From Bacillota bacterium (lineage in GTDB: Bacteria; Armatimonadota; Hebobacteria; Hebobacterales; Hebobacteraceae): a stretch of DNA of 5,943 nt. Positions 1 through 4,894 of the stretch are shown here, piece by piece. The stretch spans positions 1-5,943 of the forward strand of contig JAUVSA010000143.1 of the NCBI GenBank assembly GCA_030597345.1. Reading direction: 5' to 3'. Position numbers and translations under genes: made by a program. Every line of letters starts with the position of its first letter. The stretch's first letter is position 1. The notes under the pieces were generated by a model. The model saw nothing but the letters and a program-made list of their open reading frames with translations, did no database searches and had not been told where the DNA came from.

Positions 1-308
1 TCTGTGTACCGCGGCGCTCCCGCCACCGTCCCCACCAGCGTCTGCCCGCCCTCCGGCAGCATCGACACATCTGCTGCCCCCCGCGTCCCACTCAGCGTGA
101 AGGCGATTCCCCCTACCGCGCCCGCCGCGGCCAGCGCAACCACCGATCCCCAGGCCCCCTTCCTCTGCGCCGCCCACCCCAGCAGACCGACGCCCATCAC
201 CCCCGCTGTCACCCAAATCGCCAACACGCCGTGCCCCGCGGCCAGCGCAATCCCAACCCCGAAGGCGAGTGCTACACACACTAGTGGTCGCTCAGCAAGG
301 TCTCGCAT
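1..308 (-). CDS. comEC: ComEC/Rec2 DNA-uptake channel, N-terminal fragment
   Basis: This is the first 102 codons of a minus-strand gene that runs off the left edge of the window, beginning MRDLAERPLVCVALAFGVGI. Three hydrophobic segments are visible, at about residues 8-24, 27-47 and 53-71. They are followed by a polar stretch (GTRGAADVSMLPEGGQTLVG) and then TVAGAPRY. This is the layout of the DUF4131 region at the start of ComEC/Rec2 proteins: an 'RPLV..ALAFGVGIALA' first helix, two more helices, then the start of an OB-like domain with a G-x-V-x-x-x-P pattern. The known role of the family is transport of single-stranded DNA across the inner membrane in natural transformation. The ATG at 308-306 is chosen because the first helix follows at once; AGG in the upstream CAGGCG is only a weak ribosome site. 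Third codon positions are strongly G-rich, supporting real coding. The competence and nuclease-like domains lie outside the window and could not be checked. Confidence 0.82.
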   Translation of the reverse strand, partial: MRDLAERPLVCVALAFGVGIALAAGHGVLAIWVTAGVMGVGLLGWAAQRKGAWGSVVALAAAGAVGGIAFTLSGTRGAADVSMLPEGGQTLVGTVAGAPRYT

Positions 309-585
309 GTTCGCCTGGAAACCACTTCTCTCTGCCAACCGCGCATCCCTCGCCGCTGACGGCCTCCACAAGGCCGCTGAGGGCATCACCGCTGTTGCCG
401 AAGTCGCCCGCCTGCTGCCTGACAGCCCGTGAGGAACACCGGCGGGCGAGTGCTGCACGCGTCCGGGCCAGGGTCCCGCGCGGCAGCATTTGCAGTCAGC
501 GAAGCGCAGACTGCTCGCTGCGTTCAAGAACTTGTGCCCGGACGCCGAATGACTTCATGGAATAAGGTGAAGCGGAGGGAGCATC
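309..585. other. Divergent non-coding gap between comEC and the CBS gene
   Basis: No convincing gene is present in these 277 bases. Short open frames on both strands lack similarity to any family I know and lack ribosome sites. The stretch should carry the promoters for comEC (leftward) and the CBS gene (rightward), but I cannot point to a good -35/-10 pair for either. It holds several inverted repeats. CGGCCT/AGGCCG at 360-376 has a 5-base loop. An interrupted hairpin at 451-488 has outer arms TGCTGC/GCAGCA and inner arms CGCG/CGCG. Two mutually exclusive 6-bp pairings lie at 492-514 (GCAGTC/GACTGC) and 497-520 (CAGCGA/TCGCTG). Confidence 0.6.
574..580 (+). promoter_or_regulatory. Ribosome binding site of the CBS gene
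   Basis: GGAGGGA lies 5 bases before the ATG at 586. It decides the start: the alternative in-frame ATG at 598 would place this site 17 bases upstream, too far for normal use. Confidence 0.8.
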
Positions 586-984
586 ATGCCTTTGTCCATG
601 GCCGCACGCGACATAATGACTGCGTCTGTGGTGACCGTCGCGCCTGACACAACCTTGGACGAACTGACAGAACTCCTCGCCCAGAGCACGTTCAGCGGCG
701 TCCCGGTCATCGACTATCTCGGGCGGGTGGTGGGAATCGTCACGGAGGCCGATCTCCTCATGTCGAGACCCGGCCAGCATACCGTCGAGTCGGTCATGAC
801 GAGGGACGTCGTCGCGGTCAGCGTGGACGAGTCTCTTCAGGAGATAGCCTTCCTGCTCTCTATCAGAAGGATCAACCGAGTGCCGGTCCTCGAAGACGGG
901 AAGCTGGTGGGGATCGTCTCCCGCGCCGACGTGGTCAAAGCCCTCGCGCGCAAACCGGCCTCCGCCCGGGCACCCTCAGAATAG
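586..984 (+). CDS. Tandem CBS-domain protein (132 residues)
   Basis: This is a small soluble protein made almost entirely of two CBS motifs, which normally pack into one Bateman module. CBS1 spans about residues 8-60 (ARDIMTASVVTV, SGVPVID at 37-43, GIVTEADLL at 50-58). CBS2 spans about 67-120 (VESVMTRDVVAV, NRVPVLE at 97-103, GIVSRADVVKAL at 109-120). Both carry the G-x-V-[ST]-x-x-D signature (TEAD and SRAD) that in this family contacts the ribose and phosphates of adenosine nucleotides, so both sites look able to bind ligand. Stand-alone CBS pairs of this size usually act as energy or nucleotide sensors, as dimers, on a partner protein. No partner domain is fused here, and the neighbours (divergent comEC, convergent propeller gene) do not reveal a target. 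The tail after residue 120 is short, basic and Ala/Pro-rich. No signal peptide or membrane segment is seen, so it should be cytoplasmic. Confidence 0.93.
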   Translation: MPLSMAARDIMTASVVTVAPDTTLDELTELLAQSTFSGVPVIDYLGRVVGIVTEADLLMSRPGQHTVESVMTRDVVAVSVDESLQEIAFLLSIRRINRVPVLEDGKLVGIVSRADVVKALARKPASARAPSE

Positions 985-1064
985 CCCTCTCCCGCGCCAG
1001 CGGGTCCCCCTTTGGCATCGCTTCCACCCAAACCCCTTCGGCTGAACCATCGCCATATCGCAGC

Positions 1065-1087
1065 CGTCGGCCCCTTGCAGGCCGGCG
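1065..1087 (+). terminator. Possible hairpin downstream of the CBS gene
   Basis: CGTCGGCC (1065-1072) can pair with GGCCGGCG (1080-1087) over a 7-base loop: eight pairs including one G-U in plus-strand RNA. It sits about 80 bases after the CBS stop codon and just before the end of the convergent propeller gene, where a terminator is expected. No T-run follows, so it is not a canonical intrinsic terminator. On the opposite strand the G-U becomes an A-C mismatch, so any effect should favour plus-strand transcripts. Confidence 0.3.
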
Positions 1088-1090
1088 CGC

Positions 1091-2725
1091 TCAGCGCTCC
1101 TCCCGCTCGCGCGTCTCCCAGAACTCCCGCCACCACTCCTCCCAGCTCTCCCAGTACTCCCCCTCCTTCTCGAACATCTTCACGTGCCCATCCCCATAGG
1201 CGATGACGTAGAAATCCGGGTGATAGTCCACAACCGCGACTGGCATGCGGACGGGGTCCTCAACGTCAACGAGCCGCACCCCGGGTGGCACCAGGTACTG
1301 CACCACCATCTCATCCTCCGTCCCCGGCCGCATGAACACGCTTCGATTGCGCATGTAGGGATCGAGAATCCACCAGGCATCTTCGCTGTCGCCAGTCGGT
1401 AGGAAGATATCGTTGTTGTCGGCCAGGTACATCTGGAGTCCCAGGGCGACGTTCCTCATGTTGTAGACCACCCGGTCTGGCTCCTCCTTTGCCCGTGTGG
1501 TGGGCTCCAGGTGTTCTCGTCTGATCGGGGCCGCTACCAGACACCCGTGGGGGTATCCCGTCTTCCGTAGTTCACGCGCAGAGTCCGATGGCTCGGCAAC
1601 CACCAACGCCAGCACGTCACACCCAGAGGACCATGAGGGCGGGCCCGCCCGCGGATCAATCGGCGGCCCAGCGATGCTCGCCCTCTCGGAAGAGTAGCCG
1701 CGGCGAAGCTCCGCAATGGGCCGGATTCCCTCCGCAATCGGCCGCGGCGCCACGGCAACCGGAAGATCTCCTTCGCCAAGCACCAAGAGCAATCGGCTGT
1801 CTGGCGACCACCCGAGGAGTCGTTTCGGCTGCACGTATGGCAGGGGCACCCTCTCCCCGACCGTGCCGCTCGTCGGATAGATGACTACCCGCTCCTCTTC
1901 GCCTTCTGCCGACGGCTTAAGGGTCGCGCAGAACCGCCCATCCGGCGACCACATCGCTCCCTGCGGCCGCGCCGGCTGAGGGTTCGCCTCTGTGACCTCT
2001 CCCGTCGCCGCATCCCAGGTTCTTTCGACCCATATGTCCTCCGAACTCGGCCGCAGCCACCTCAGCGACCCACCGTCCAGCGACCACCTCAGGTTGAATC
2101 CCCCTTCACCAAGCCGCCGCGCCTCGCCCGGCGGAAAGGTCTGAAGCCACACCACACGACCCGCCTCCCCCTCAGTGATGTAGGCTATCCGGTGACCGGT
2201 CGGACACCAGGCCAGGTCAATCACCTCCACGCCCCTGCACAGCCGCACCACCTCCCCAGTCCCGTAGTCCACCGCGACAACGTCGCTGAGTTCCTCCGTG
2301 TCTGCCCGCACCGCGATCCTCGACCCATCCGGGGCCCACCAGACGGGCCCGCGCAGCCTCGCTCCCTCCGGCGCCGTCCACAGCAGGCGCCGAGTCGCGC
2401 TTCTCTTCGTAAACGGATACCCACGCCCCTCCGGTGGTCGAAACGACGCGGCCACCACCCACAGGCCCCACCGCCCTTGCTGGCCGACCGGCGCGCAGTA
2501 AGCTACCTCTGCTCTCCCAGGTCCGAATGCGAATCCCGTGATCGGACCCTCGTCAGCCAACACGAGAATCGGCTCTCGATACGTGGCGAAGCTGAACGCC
2601 CACTCGCCCGTCACCAGCTTGCTGTTTCCGTAGCGAGCCAAAGGATGAGGCTGTCCGCTCGCCGTGACGATCACTCCCGCGCCGAGCGCGGCCAATGACA
2701 CGAACATCCACCACCAGCGTTTCAT
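1091..2725 (-). CDS. Exported TolB/WD40-like propeller fused to H-X9-DG pseudopilin-like domain
   Basis: This 544-residue protein starts at ATG 2725-2723, preceded by a strong GAGGAG ribosome site; an upstream in-frame GTG at 2752 lacks one. Residues 1-23 (MKRWWWMFVSLAALGAGVIV, then TAS) form a signal peptide or N-terminal anchor. Residues about 60-375 carry repeated TolB/PD40-type blade motifs: FAFGPGRAEVAY (65-76), WAPDGSRIA (130-138), WCPTGHRIAY (173-182), WSLDGGSLRW (214-223), WSPDGRFCA (259-267) and WSPDSRLLLV (306-315), plus a degenerate WSSGCDVLALV (365-375). That suggests a six- or seven-bladed propeller. Residues about 420-517 match the soluble part of DUF1559/H-X9-DG pseudopilin-like proteins: NMRNVALGLQMYLADNND (422-439), WWILDPYMRNRSVF (451-464), and an exact H502-X9-D512-G513 followed by HVKMF. 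The usual Cys of the 'vFxCP' motif is replaced (FMRPG), and no prepilin cleavage and methylation helix precedes this domain. Residues 518-544 are Trp/Glu/Arg-rich. The function is unknown; a periplasmic or surface binding role is inference. It is divergent from the SagB-like gene. Confidence 0.85.
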   Translation of the reverse strand: MKRWWWMFVSLAALGAGVIVTASGQPHPLARYGNSKLVTGEWAFSFATYREPILVLADEGPITGFAFGPGRAEVAYCAPVGQQGRWGLWVVAASFRPPEGRGYPFTKRSATRRLLWTAPEGARLRGPVWWAPDGSRIAVRADTEELSDVVAVDYGTGEVVRLCRGVEVIDLAWCPTGHRIAYITEGEAGRVVWLQTFPPGEARRLGEGGFNLRWSLDGGSLRWLRPSSEDIWVERTWDAATGEVTEANPQPARPQGAMWSPDGRFCATLKPSAEGEEERVVIYPTSGTVGERVPLPYVQPKRLLGWSPDSRLLLVLGEGDLPVAVAPRPIAEGIRPIAELRRGYSSERASIAGPPIDPRAGPPSWSSGCDVLALVVAEPSDSARELRKTGYPHGCLVAAPIRREHLEPTTRAKEEPDRVVYNMRNVALGLQMYLADNNDIFLPTGDSEDAWWILDPYMRNRSVFMRPGTEDEMVVQYLVPPGVRLVDVEDPVRMPVAVVDYHPDFYVIAYGDGHVKMFEKEGEYWESWEEWWREFWETREREER

Positions 2726-2732
2726 GTCTGCA

Positions 2733-2738
2733 CTCCTC
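2733..2738 (-). promoter_or_regulatory. Ribosome binding site of the propeller gene
   Basis: On the minus strand GAGGAG stands 7 bases before the ATG at 2725-2723. It fixes the start at the MKRWWW methionine rather than the GTG nine codons upstream (2752), and it puts the hydrophobic signal sequence right at the N-terminus. Confidence 0.85.
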
Positions 2739-2762
2739 GCCAATGCGTACACCTACTTAGAC

Positions 2763-2780
2763 GCTCTTCGGAGCCGTTTT
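2763..2780 (+). terminator. UUCG-tetraloop hairpin followed by TTTT
   Basis: In plus-strand sense, GCTC-TTCG-GAGC (2763-2774) forms a 4-bp stem closed by the very stable C(UUCG)G tetraloop. It extends weakly by AGAC (2759-2762) pairing with GTTT (2776-2779) around a bulged C. TTTT at 2777-2780 follows, giving an intrinsic-terminator look. There is no plus-strand gene upstream for it to end, so it may stop antisense transcription entering from the propeller gene. Alternatively, in the minus strand it is simply a hairpin in the propeller gene leader, 38 bases upstream of its start. Confidence 0.35.
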
Positions 2781-2783
2781 GTC

Positions 2784-2811
2784 TCTCTGGCTTCCGCTCG
2801 ATTGCCAGAGA
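2784..2811. repeat. 8-bp perfect inverted repeat, 12-base spacer
   Basis: TCTCTGGC (2784-2791) and GCCAGAGA (2804-2811) are perfect complements around a 12-base spacer. The arms are less G+C-rich than the background, which makes a chance match less likely. It may be an operator dyad between the divergent genes or a leader hairpin. No T-run follows on either strand. Confidence 0.5.
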
Positions 2812-2826
2812 ACGCTGCCGCGAAAC

Positions 2827-2839
2827 GCACCTCGGGTGC
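2827..2839. repeat. 5-bp inverted repeat, 3-base loop
   Basis: GCACC (2827-2831) and GGTGC (2835-2839) flank TCG. Weak alone, it is noted because it lies in series between two 8-bp dyads, as consecutive hairpins of a folded leader would. Confidence 0.3.
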
Positions 2840-2847
2840 TGTCCCGC

Positions 2848-2869
2848 TCCTGCGACACCCCTCGCAGGA
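2848..2869. repeat. 8-bp perfect hairpin, 6-base loop
   Basis: TCCTGCGA (2848-2855) and TCGCAGGA (2862-2869) are perfect complements around the loop CACCCC. This is the most stable simple hairpin in the window. It is about 90 bases upstream of the SagB-like start. No T-run follows on the plus strand, so attenuation would have to be of a non-canonical kind. Confidence 0.5.
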
Positions 2870-2879
2870 CCGACGCCCC

Positions 2880-2918
2880 CGACCGGTCGAACTATCCGCC
2901 CGTAGCAGCCATACCGGT
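2880..2918. promoter_or_regulatory. Two ACCGGT palindromes 31 bp apart
   Basis: A 10-bp palindrome CGACCGGTCG (2880-2889) has the core ACCGGT at 2882-2887. A second ACCGGT lies at 2913-2918. The 31-bp spacing is close to three helical turns, so both would face the same side of the DNA, a common arrangement for a dimeric regulator binding twice. Short G+C-rich palindromes also arise by chance in such DNA. Confidence 0.3.
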
Positions 2919-2922
2919 TTCA

Positions 2923-2954
2923 GAGGGCAATCCCATGCGTGCCCCTCGCGAGGG
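2923..2954 (+). promoter_or_regulatory. Ribosome site of the SagB-like gene with alternative anti-SD pairings
   Basis: The ribosome site GAGGG (2950-2954) is 6 bases before the ATG at 2961 and sits inside a perfect 12-bp palindrome, CCCTCGCGAGGG (2943-2954). In RNA, CCCT can pair with AGGG over a CGCG loop and mask it. The same CCCTC (2943-2947) is also a perfect complement of an upstream GAGGG (2923-2927), and TGCCC (2940-2944) complements GGGCA (2925-2929). The upstream pairing would free the ribosome site. The pairings are seen in the sequence; a translational switch is inference. Confidence 0.35.
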
Positions 2955-2960
2955 TCAACG

Positions 2961-3653
2961 ATGAAAGCAAAGCTAATGCTCATCCCTATCCTAATTCCGG
3001 GGGCCCTCTGTCTCCCCGGCGGCCTGGGCTGCGGGCAGACCACTGCAGGCCCTACCACTGCCAGCGCGACCGAGGTGAGTCTGCCGGCCCCCTCAACCAC
3101 TGGTGAGACATCTGTCGAGCAGGCCCTGGCCGAGCGCCGTTCTGTGCGGCAGTTCCGCGCCGAAGACCTAACCATCGAGCAGATCGGCCAGCTCCTCTGG
3201 GCCGCCCAAGGCATCACCGAACCGTCCCGCGGCTTCCGCACCGCGCCCTCCGCCGGCGCGCTCTATCCGCTCGAACTCTACCTGCTCACCCGCGACGGCG
3301 TCTTCCACTACCTCCCGAAGGGCCACAAGCTCGTTCAACTCTCTGAACAGGACAGGCGTGCGCAACTCGCTCGCGCTGCGCTCGGACAGAGCTTTGTGCG
3401 CACCGCGCCGCTGGACATCGTGATCACCGCCGTCTACGCGCGCACCCGCGCCAAGTACGGCGACCGCGCCGAGCGCTATGTCATCCTCGAGGCCGGACAC
3501 GCCGCCCAGAACCTACACCTCCAGGCGGTAGCGCTGGGGCTCGGCTCCGTCCCCGTCGGCGCCTTCACCGATGCAAAGGTAGCAGAGCTACTCAACCTCC
3601 CCGCGGACGAGACACCCCTCTACATCATCACCATCGGGCACCCCGCGGGTTGA
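2961..3653 (+). CDS. SagB/ThcOx-type nitroreductase-fold flavoprotein with export signal
   Basis: This is a 230-residue flavin-dependent oxidoreductase of the nitroreductase superfamily. The start at ATG 2961 follows GAGGG by 6 bases. The open frame reaches further upstream, but only through the control region and the opposite-strand gene. Residues 1-24 (MKAKLMLIPILIPGALCLPG, then GLGC) look like a signal peptide ending at Cys24, with a loose lipobox (G-L-G-C); residues 25-50 are a Thr/Ala/Pro-rich linker. The enzyme domain follows: RRSVRQF (59-65), the N-terminal Arg motif that contacts the FMN phosphate in this superfamily; LLWAAQGI (78-85); PSAGALYPLELYLL (96-109), a SagB-type hallmark; GHAAQNLHLQAVALGLGSVP (179-198); and VGAFTDAKVAELLNLP (199-214) with TIGHP near the end. 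SagB relatives oxidise azolines in peptide toxins, but no peptide precursor or SagC/SagD partner is nearby. This is therefore better seen as a stand-alone SagB-family dehydrogenase of unknown substrate, probably acting outside the cytoplasm. Confidence 0.88.
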   Translation: MKAKLMLIPILIPGALCLPGGLGCGQTTAGPTTASATEVSLPAPSTTGETSVEQALAERRSVRQFRAEDLTIEQIGQLLWAAQGITEPSRGFRTAPSAGALYPLELYLLTRDGVFHYLPKGHKLVQLSEQDRRAQLARAALGQSFVRTAPLDIVITAVYARTRAKYGDRAERYVILEAGHAAQNLHLQAVALGLGSVPVGAFTDAKVAELLNLPADETPLYIITIGHPAG

Positions 3654-3665
3654 CTCTGGGCCGCC

Positions 3666-3684
3666 GCGAGATCACTTCTCTCGC
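3666..3684. terminator. Inverted repeat at the convergent gene ends
   Basis: GCGAGA (3666-3671) and TCTCGC (3679-3684) pair perfectly over a 7-base loop. The dyad overlaps the dinB stop codon (3674-3672) and lies 13 bases after the stop of the SagB-like gene. It could help end transcription from both sides, but no T-run is present on either strand. Confidence 0.25.
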
Positions 3685-4838
3685 AGGTCCTCCCGCGCCC
3701 ACCTCACCGCCTCCGGCCCGAACCGTCTCCGGATGTACGACAGCGTCTTCTCCAGCTGCCCCCGCCGCTGCGCCCGCTCGTCGAACAGCGAAAGCTGGCC
3801 CGCCGCGTGCTCGAATCCCGACCCCCGCACGCCCAGCAGTCGAATCCCCTCTCCTCCCCTATCCACCCCATCGAGCAGCTGATAAGCCGTCTGCTGCAGC
3901 GCCGCGCCCTGGTCAGTTGCCTCACTCAGCGTCGTCTGCCGCGTGATCGTCCGGAAATCTCCGAACCTAATCTTGATCGCGACTGTGCGCGCCCTCACCC
4001 CCTCTGCCTGGAGCCGCCTCGCCACCTCCCGGCTCAAGTCCGCAAGCGCTTTCTGCATATCCTTCACATCGCCCAGATCTCGCGGGAAGGTCTCCTCCGC
4101 GCTCGCCGACTTTGCCTCCCGCACGGGCTCCACCGGCCGATCGTCGATCCCCCGCGACAACTCGTGAACGACATCCCCCCATGCCCCCAGCAGCCCTCGC
4201 CGCTGCTCGGTCGGCGCCCGCGCCACATCTCCCATCGTCCTCAGGCCCCGCTCCTGCAGCCGCTTCTCGGTCTTCGGCCCCACCCCCCACAGCTTCCCAA
4301 CCGGCAGCGGCGCAAGGAACTCCTCCGCTTCGTGCGGCGTCACGACTACCAGCCCATCCGGCTTCCGCAGATCCGAGCACAGCTTCGCCAGGAACTTGTT
4401 CGGACCCACCCCTATGGAGGCCGTCAGCTTGAGTTCCCCTCTGATCGCGCGCTTGATCCTCTTGCCGATCCGTTCCGCCGCGGCAAAGTCCCGCGCGCGA
4501 TTCGTGACATCCAGGAATGCTTCATCGATGGAGATCTGCTCCATCAGGTCCGCATGCTGCGCCAGAATTGCCATGACCTCCGCCGAGACCTGGCGGTACT
4601 TCCGCATGTCAACGGGAAGAAACACCCCGTGTGAGCAAAGCCTCACCGCCTGCGCCGCCGGCATTGCCGAGTGGATGCCGAGCTTCCGCGCTTCGTATGA
4701 CGCGGTCGACACCACCCCCCGCCCCTGCGGCGTCCCCCCGACGATGACCGGCCGTCCCTTCAGCTCCGGTCGATCTCGCTGCTCCACCGCCGCGTAGAAC
4801 GCGTCCATGTCCACATGAATTATGATTCGACTCGCCAT
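3672..4838 (-). CDS. dinB: DNA polymerase IV (Y-family translesion polymerase)
   Basis: This 388-residue Y-family polymerase copies damaged or mismatched templates with low fidelity and no proofreading. The N-terminus IIIHVDMDAFYAAVEQRD (5-22) supplies metal-binding Asp10 and the probable steric-gate Tyr15. SIDEAFLDV (103-111) supplies catalytic Asp105 and Glu106. Palm and fingers include GVVSTASYEARKLGIHSAMP (41-60) and TASIGVGPNKFLAKLCSDLR (139-158). Thumb helix-hairpin-helix: KLWGVGPKTEKRLQERGLRT (182-201). The little-finger domain runs from about 242 (KSASAEETF) to 325. QLSLF (348-352) is a textbook sliding-clamp binding motif, followed by a basic tail ending in YIRRRFGPEAVRWARE (368-383), as in many DinB proteins. 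All key residues are present, so it should be active. The start at 4838 is the only start next to the conserved N-terminus, but the ribosome site is weak (GGCGG/GGTGAG). It lies 56 bases after the DUF2330-like gene in the same direction, so co-transcription is likely. I see no LexA box in that gap. Confidence 0.97.
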   Translation of the reverse strand: MASRIIIHVDMDAFYAAVEQRDRPELKGRPVIVGGTPQGRGVVSTASYEARKLGIHSAMPAAQAVRLCSHGVFLPVDMRKYRQVSAEVMAILAQHADLMEQISIDEAFLDVTNRARDFAAAERIGKRIKRAIRGELKLTASIGVGPNKFLAKLCSDLRKPDGLVVVTPHEAEEFLAPLPVGKLWGVGPKTEKRLQERGLRTMGDVARAPTEQRRGLLGAWGDVVHELSRGIDDRPVEPVREAKSASAEETFPRDLGDVKDMQKALADLSREVARRLQAEGVRARTVAIKIRFGDFRTITRQTTLSEATDQGAALQQTAYQLLDGVDRGGEGIRLLGVRGSGFEHAAGQLSLFDERAQRRGQLEKTLSYIRRRFGPEAVRWAREDLREK

Positions 4839-4894
4839 CTCACCGCCACAGCTTCGCCCCGCCTATCGAGCTTCCCCTCCCGCCGACGACAGCC

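Larger units (their letters stand above)
2726..2960. promoter_or_regulatory. Dyad-rich divergent control region
   Basis: These 235 bases separate the start codons of two divergent genes and hold no supported coding region. They should carry both promoters, though I see no convincing sigma-70 boxes; AACTAT at 2890-2895 is only a weak -10-like match. The notable property is a run of perfect inverted repeats from 2763 to 2954, listed separately. They could be operators in DNA, or a structured 5' leader or small RNA if transcribed. The 29 bases just before the SagB-like gene contain alternative pairings that involve its ribosome site. Confidence 0.6.

Noticed and set aside
4..432. 142-residue plus-strand open frame opposite comEC
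   Set aside because: Ala/Pro/Ser/Thr-rich complement of a membrane protein gene; the minus strand reads as a proper ComEC N-terminus.
292..489. 65-residue minus-strand open frame overlapping the comEC start by 17 bases
   Set aside because: The position would fit translational coupling to comEC, but there is no ribosome site before its ATG, no family similarity, and no clear coding bias.
2192..2698. 168-residue plus-strand open frame opposite the propeller gene
   Set aside because: Low-complexity Arg/Pro/His-rich translation, antisense to a gene with clear repeats and a strong ribosome site.
2726..2752. Upstream GTG start (2752) for the propeller gene
   Set aside because: No ribosome site precedes it, whereas GAGGAG stands 7 bases before the ATG at 2725, and the signal sequence begins there.
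2664..2960. N-terminal extension of the SagB-like gene
   Set aside because: The 99 extra residues would overlap the divergent propeller gene and the dyad-rich control region. They have no domain and would bury the signal peptide that begins at 2961.
3642..3649. CCCGCGGG palindrome near the end of the SagB-like gene
   Set aside because: It lies within coding sequence, is too tight to fold as a hairpin and is common in G+C-rich DNA.
3807..4634. 275-residue plus-strand open frame opposite dinB
   Set aside because: It lies entirely antisense to a polymerase gene with all catalytic motifs intact. Its product is Pro/Arg/Leu-rich with no recognisable domain, as expected from the complement of G+C-rich coding DNA.
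4839..4894. LexA-type damage box upstream of dinB
   Set aside because: I looked for CTGT-N8-ACAG and GAAC-N4-GTTC type dyads and found neither. Only a direct repeat AGCTTC (4850-4855 and 4869-4874) is present, without clear meaning.
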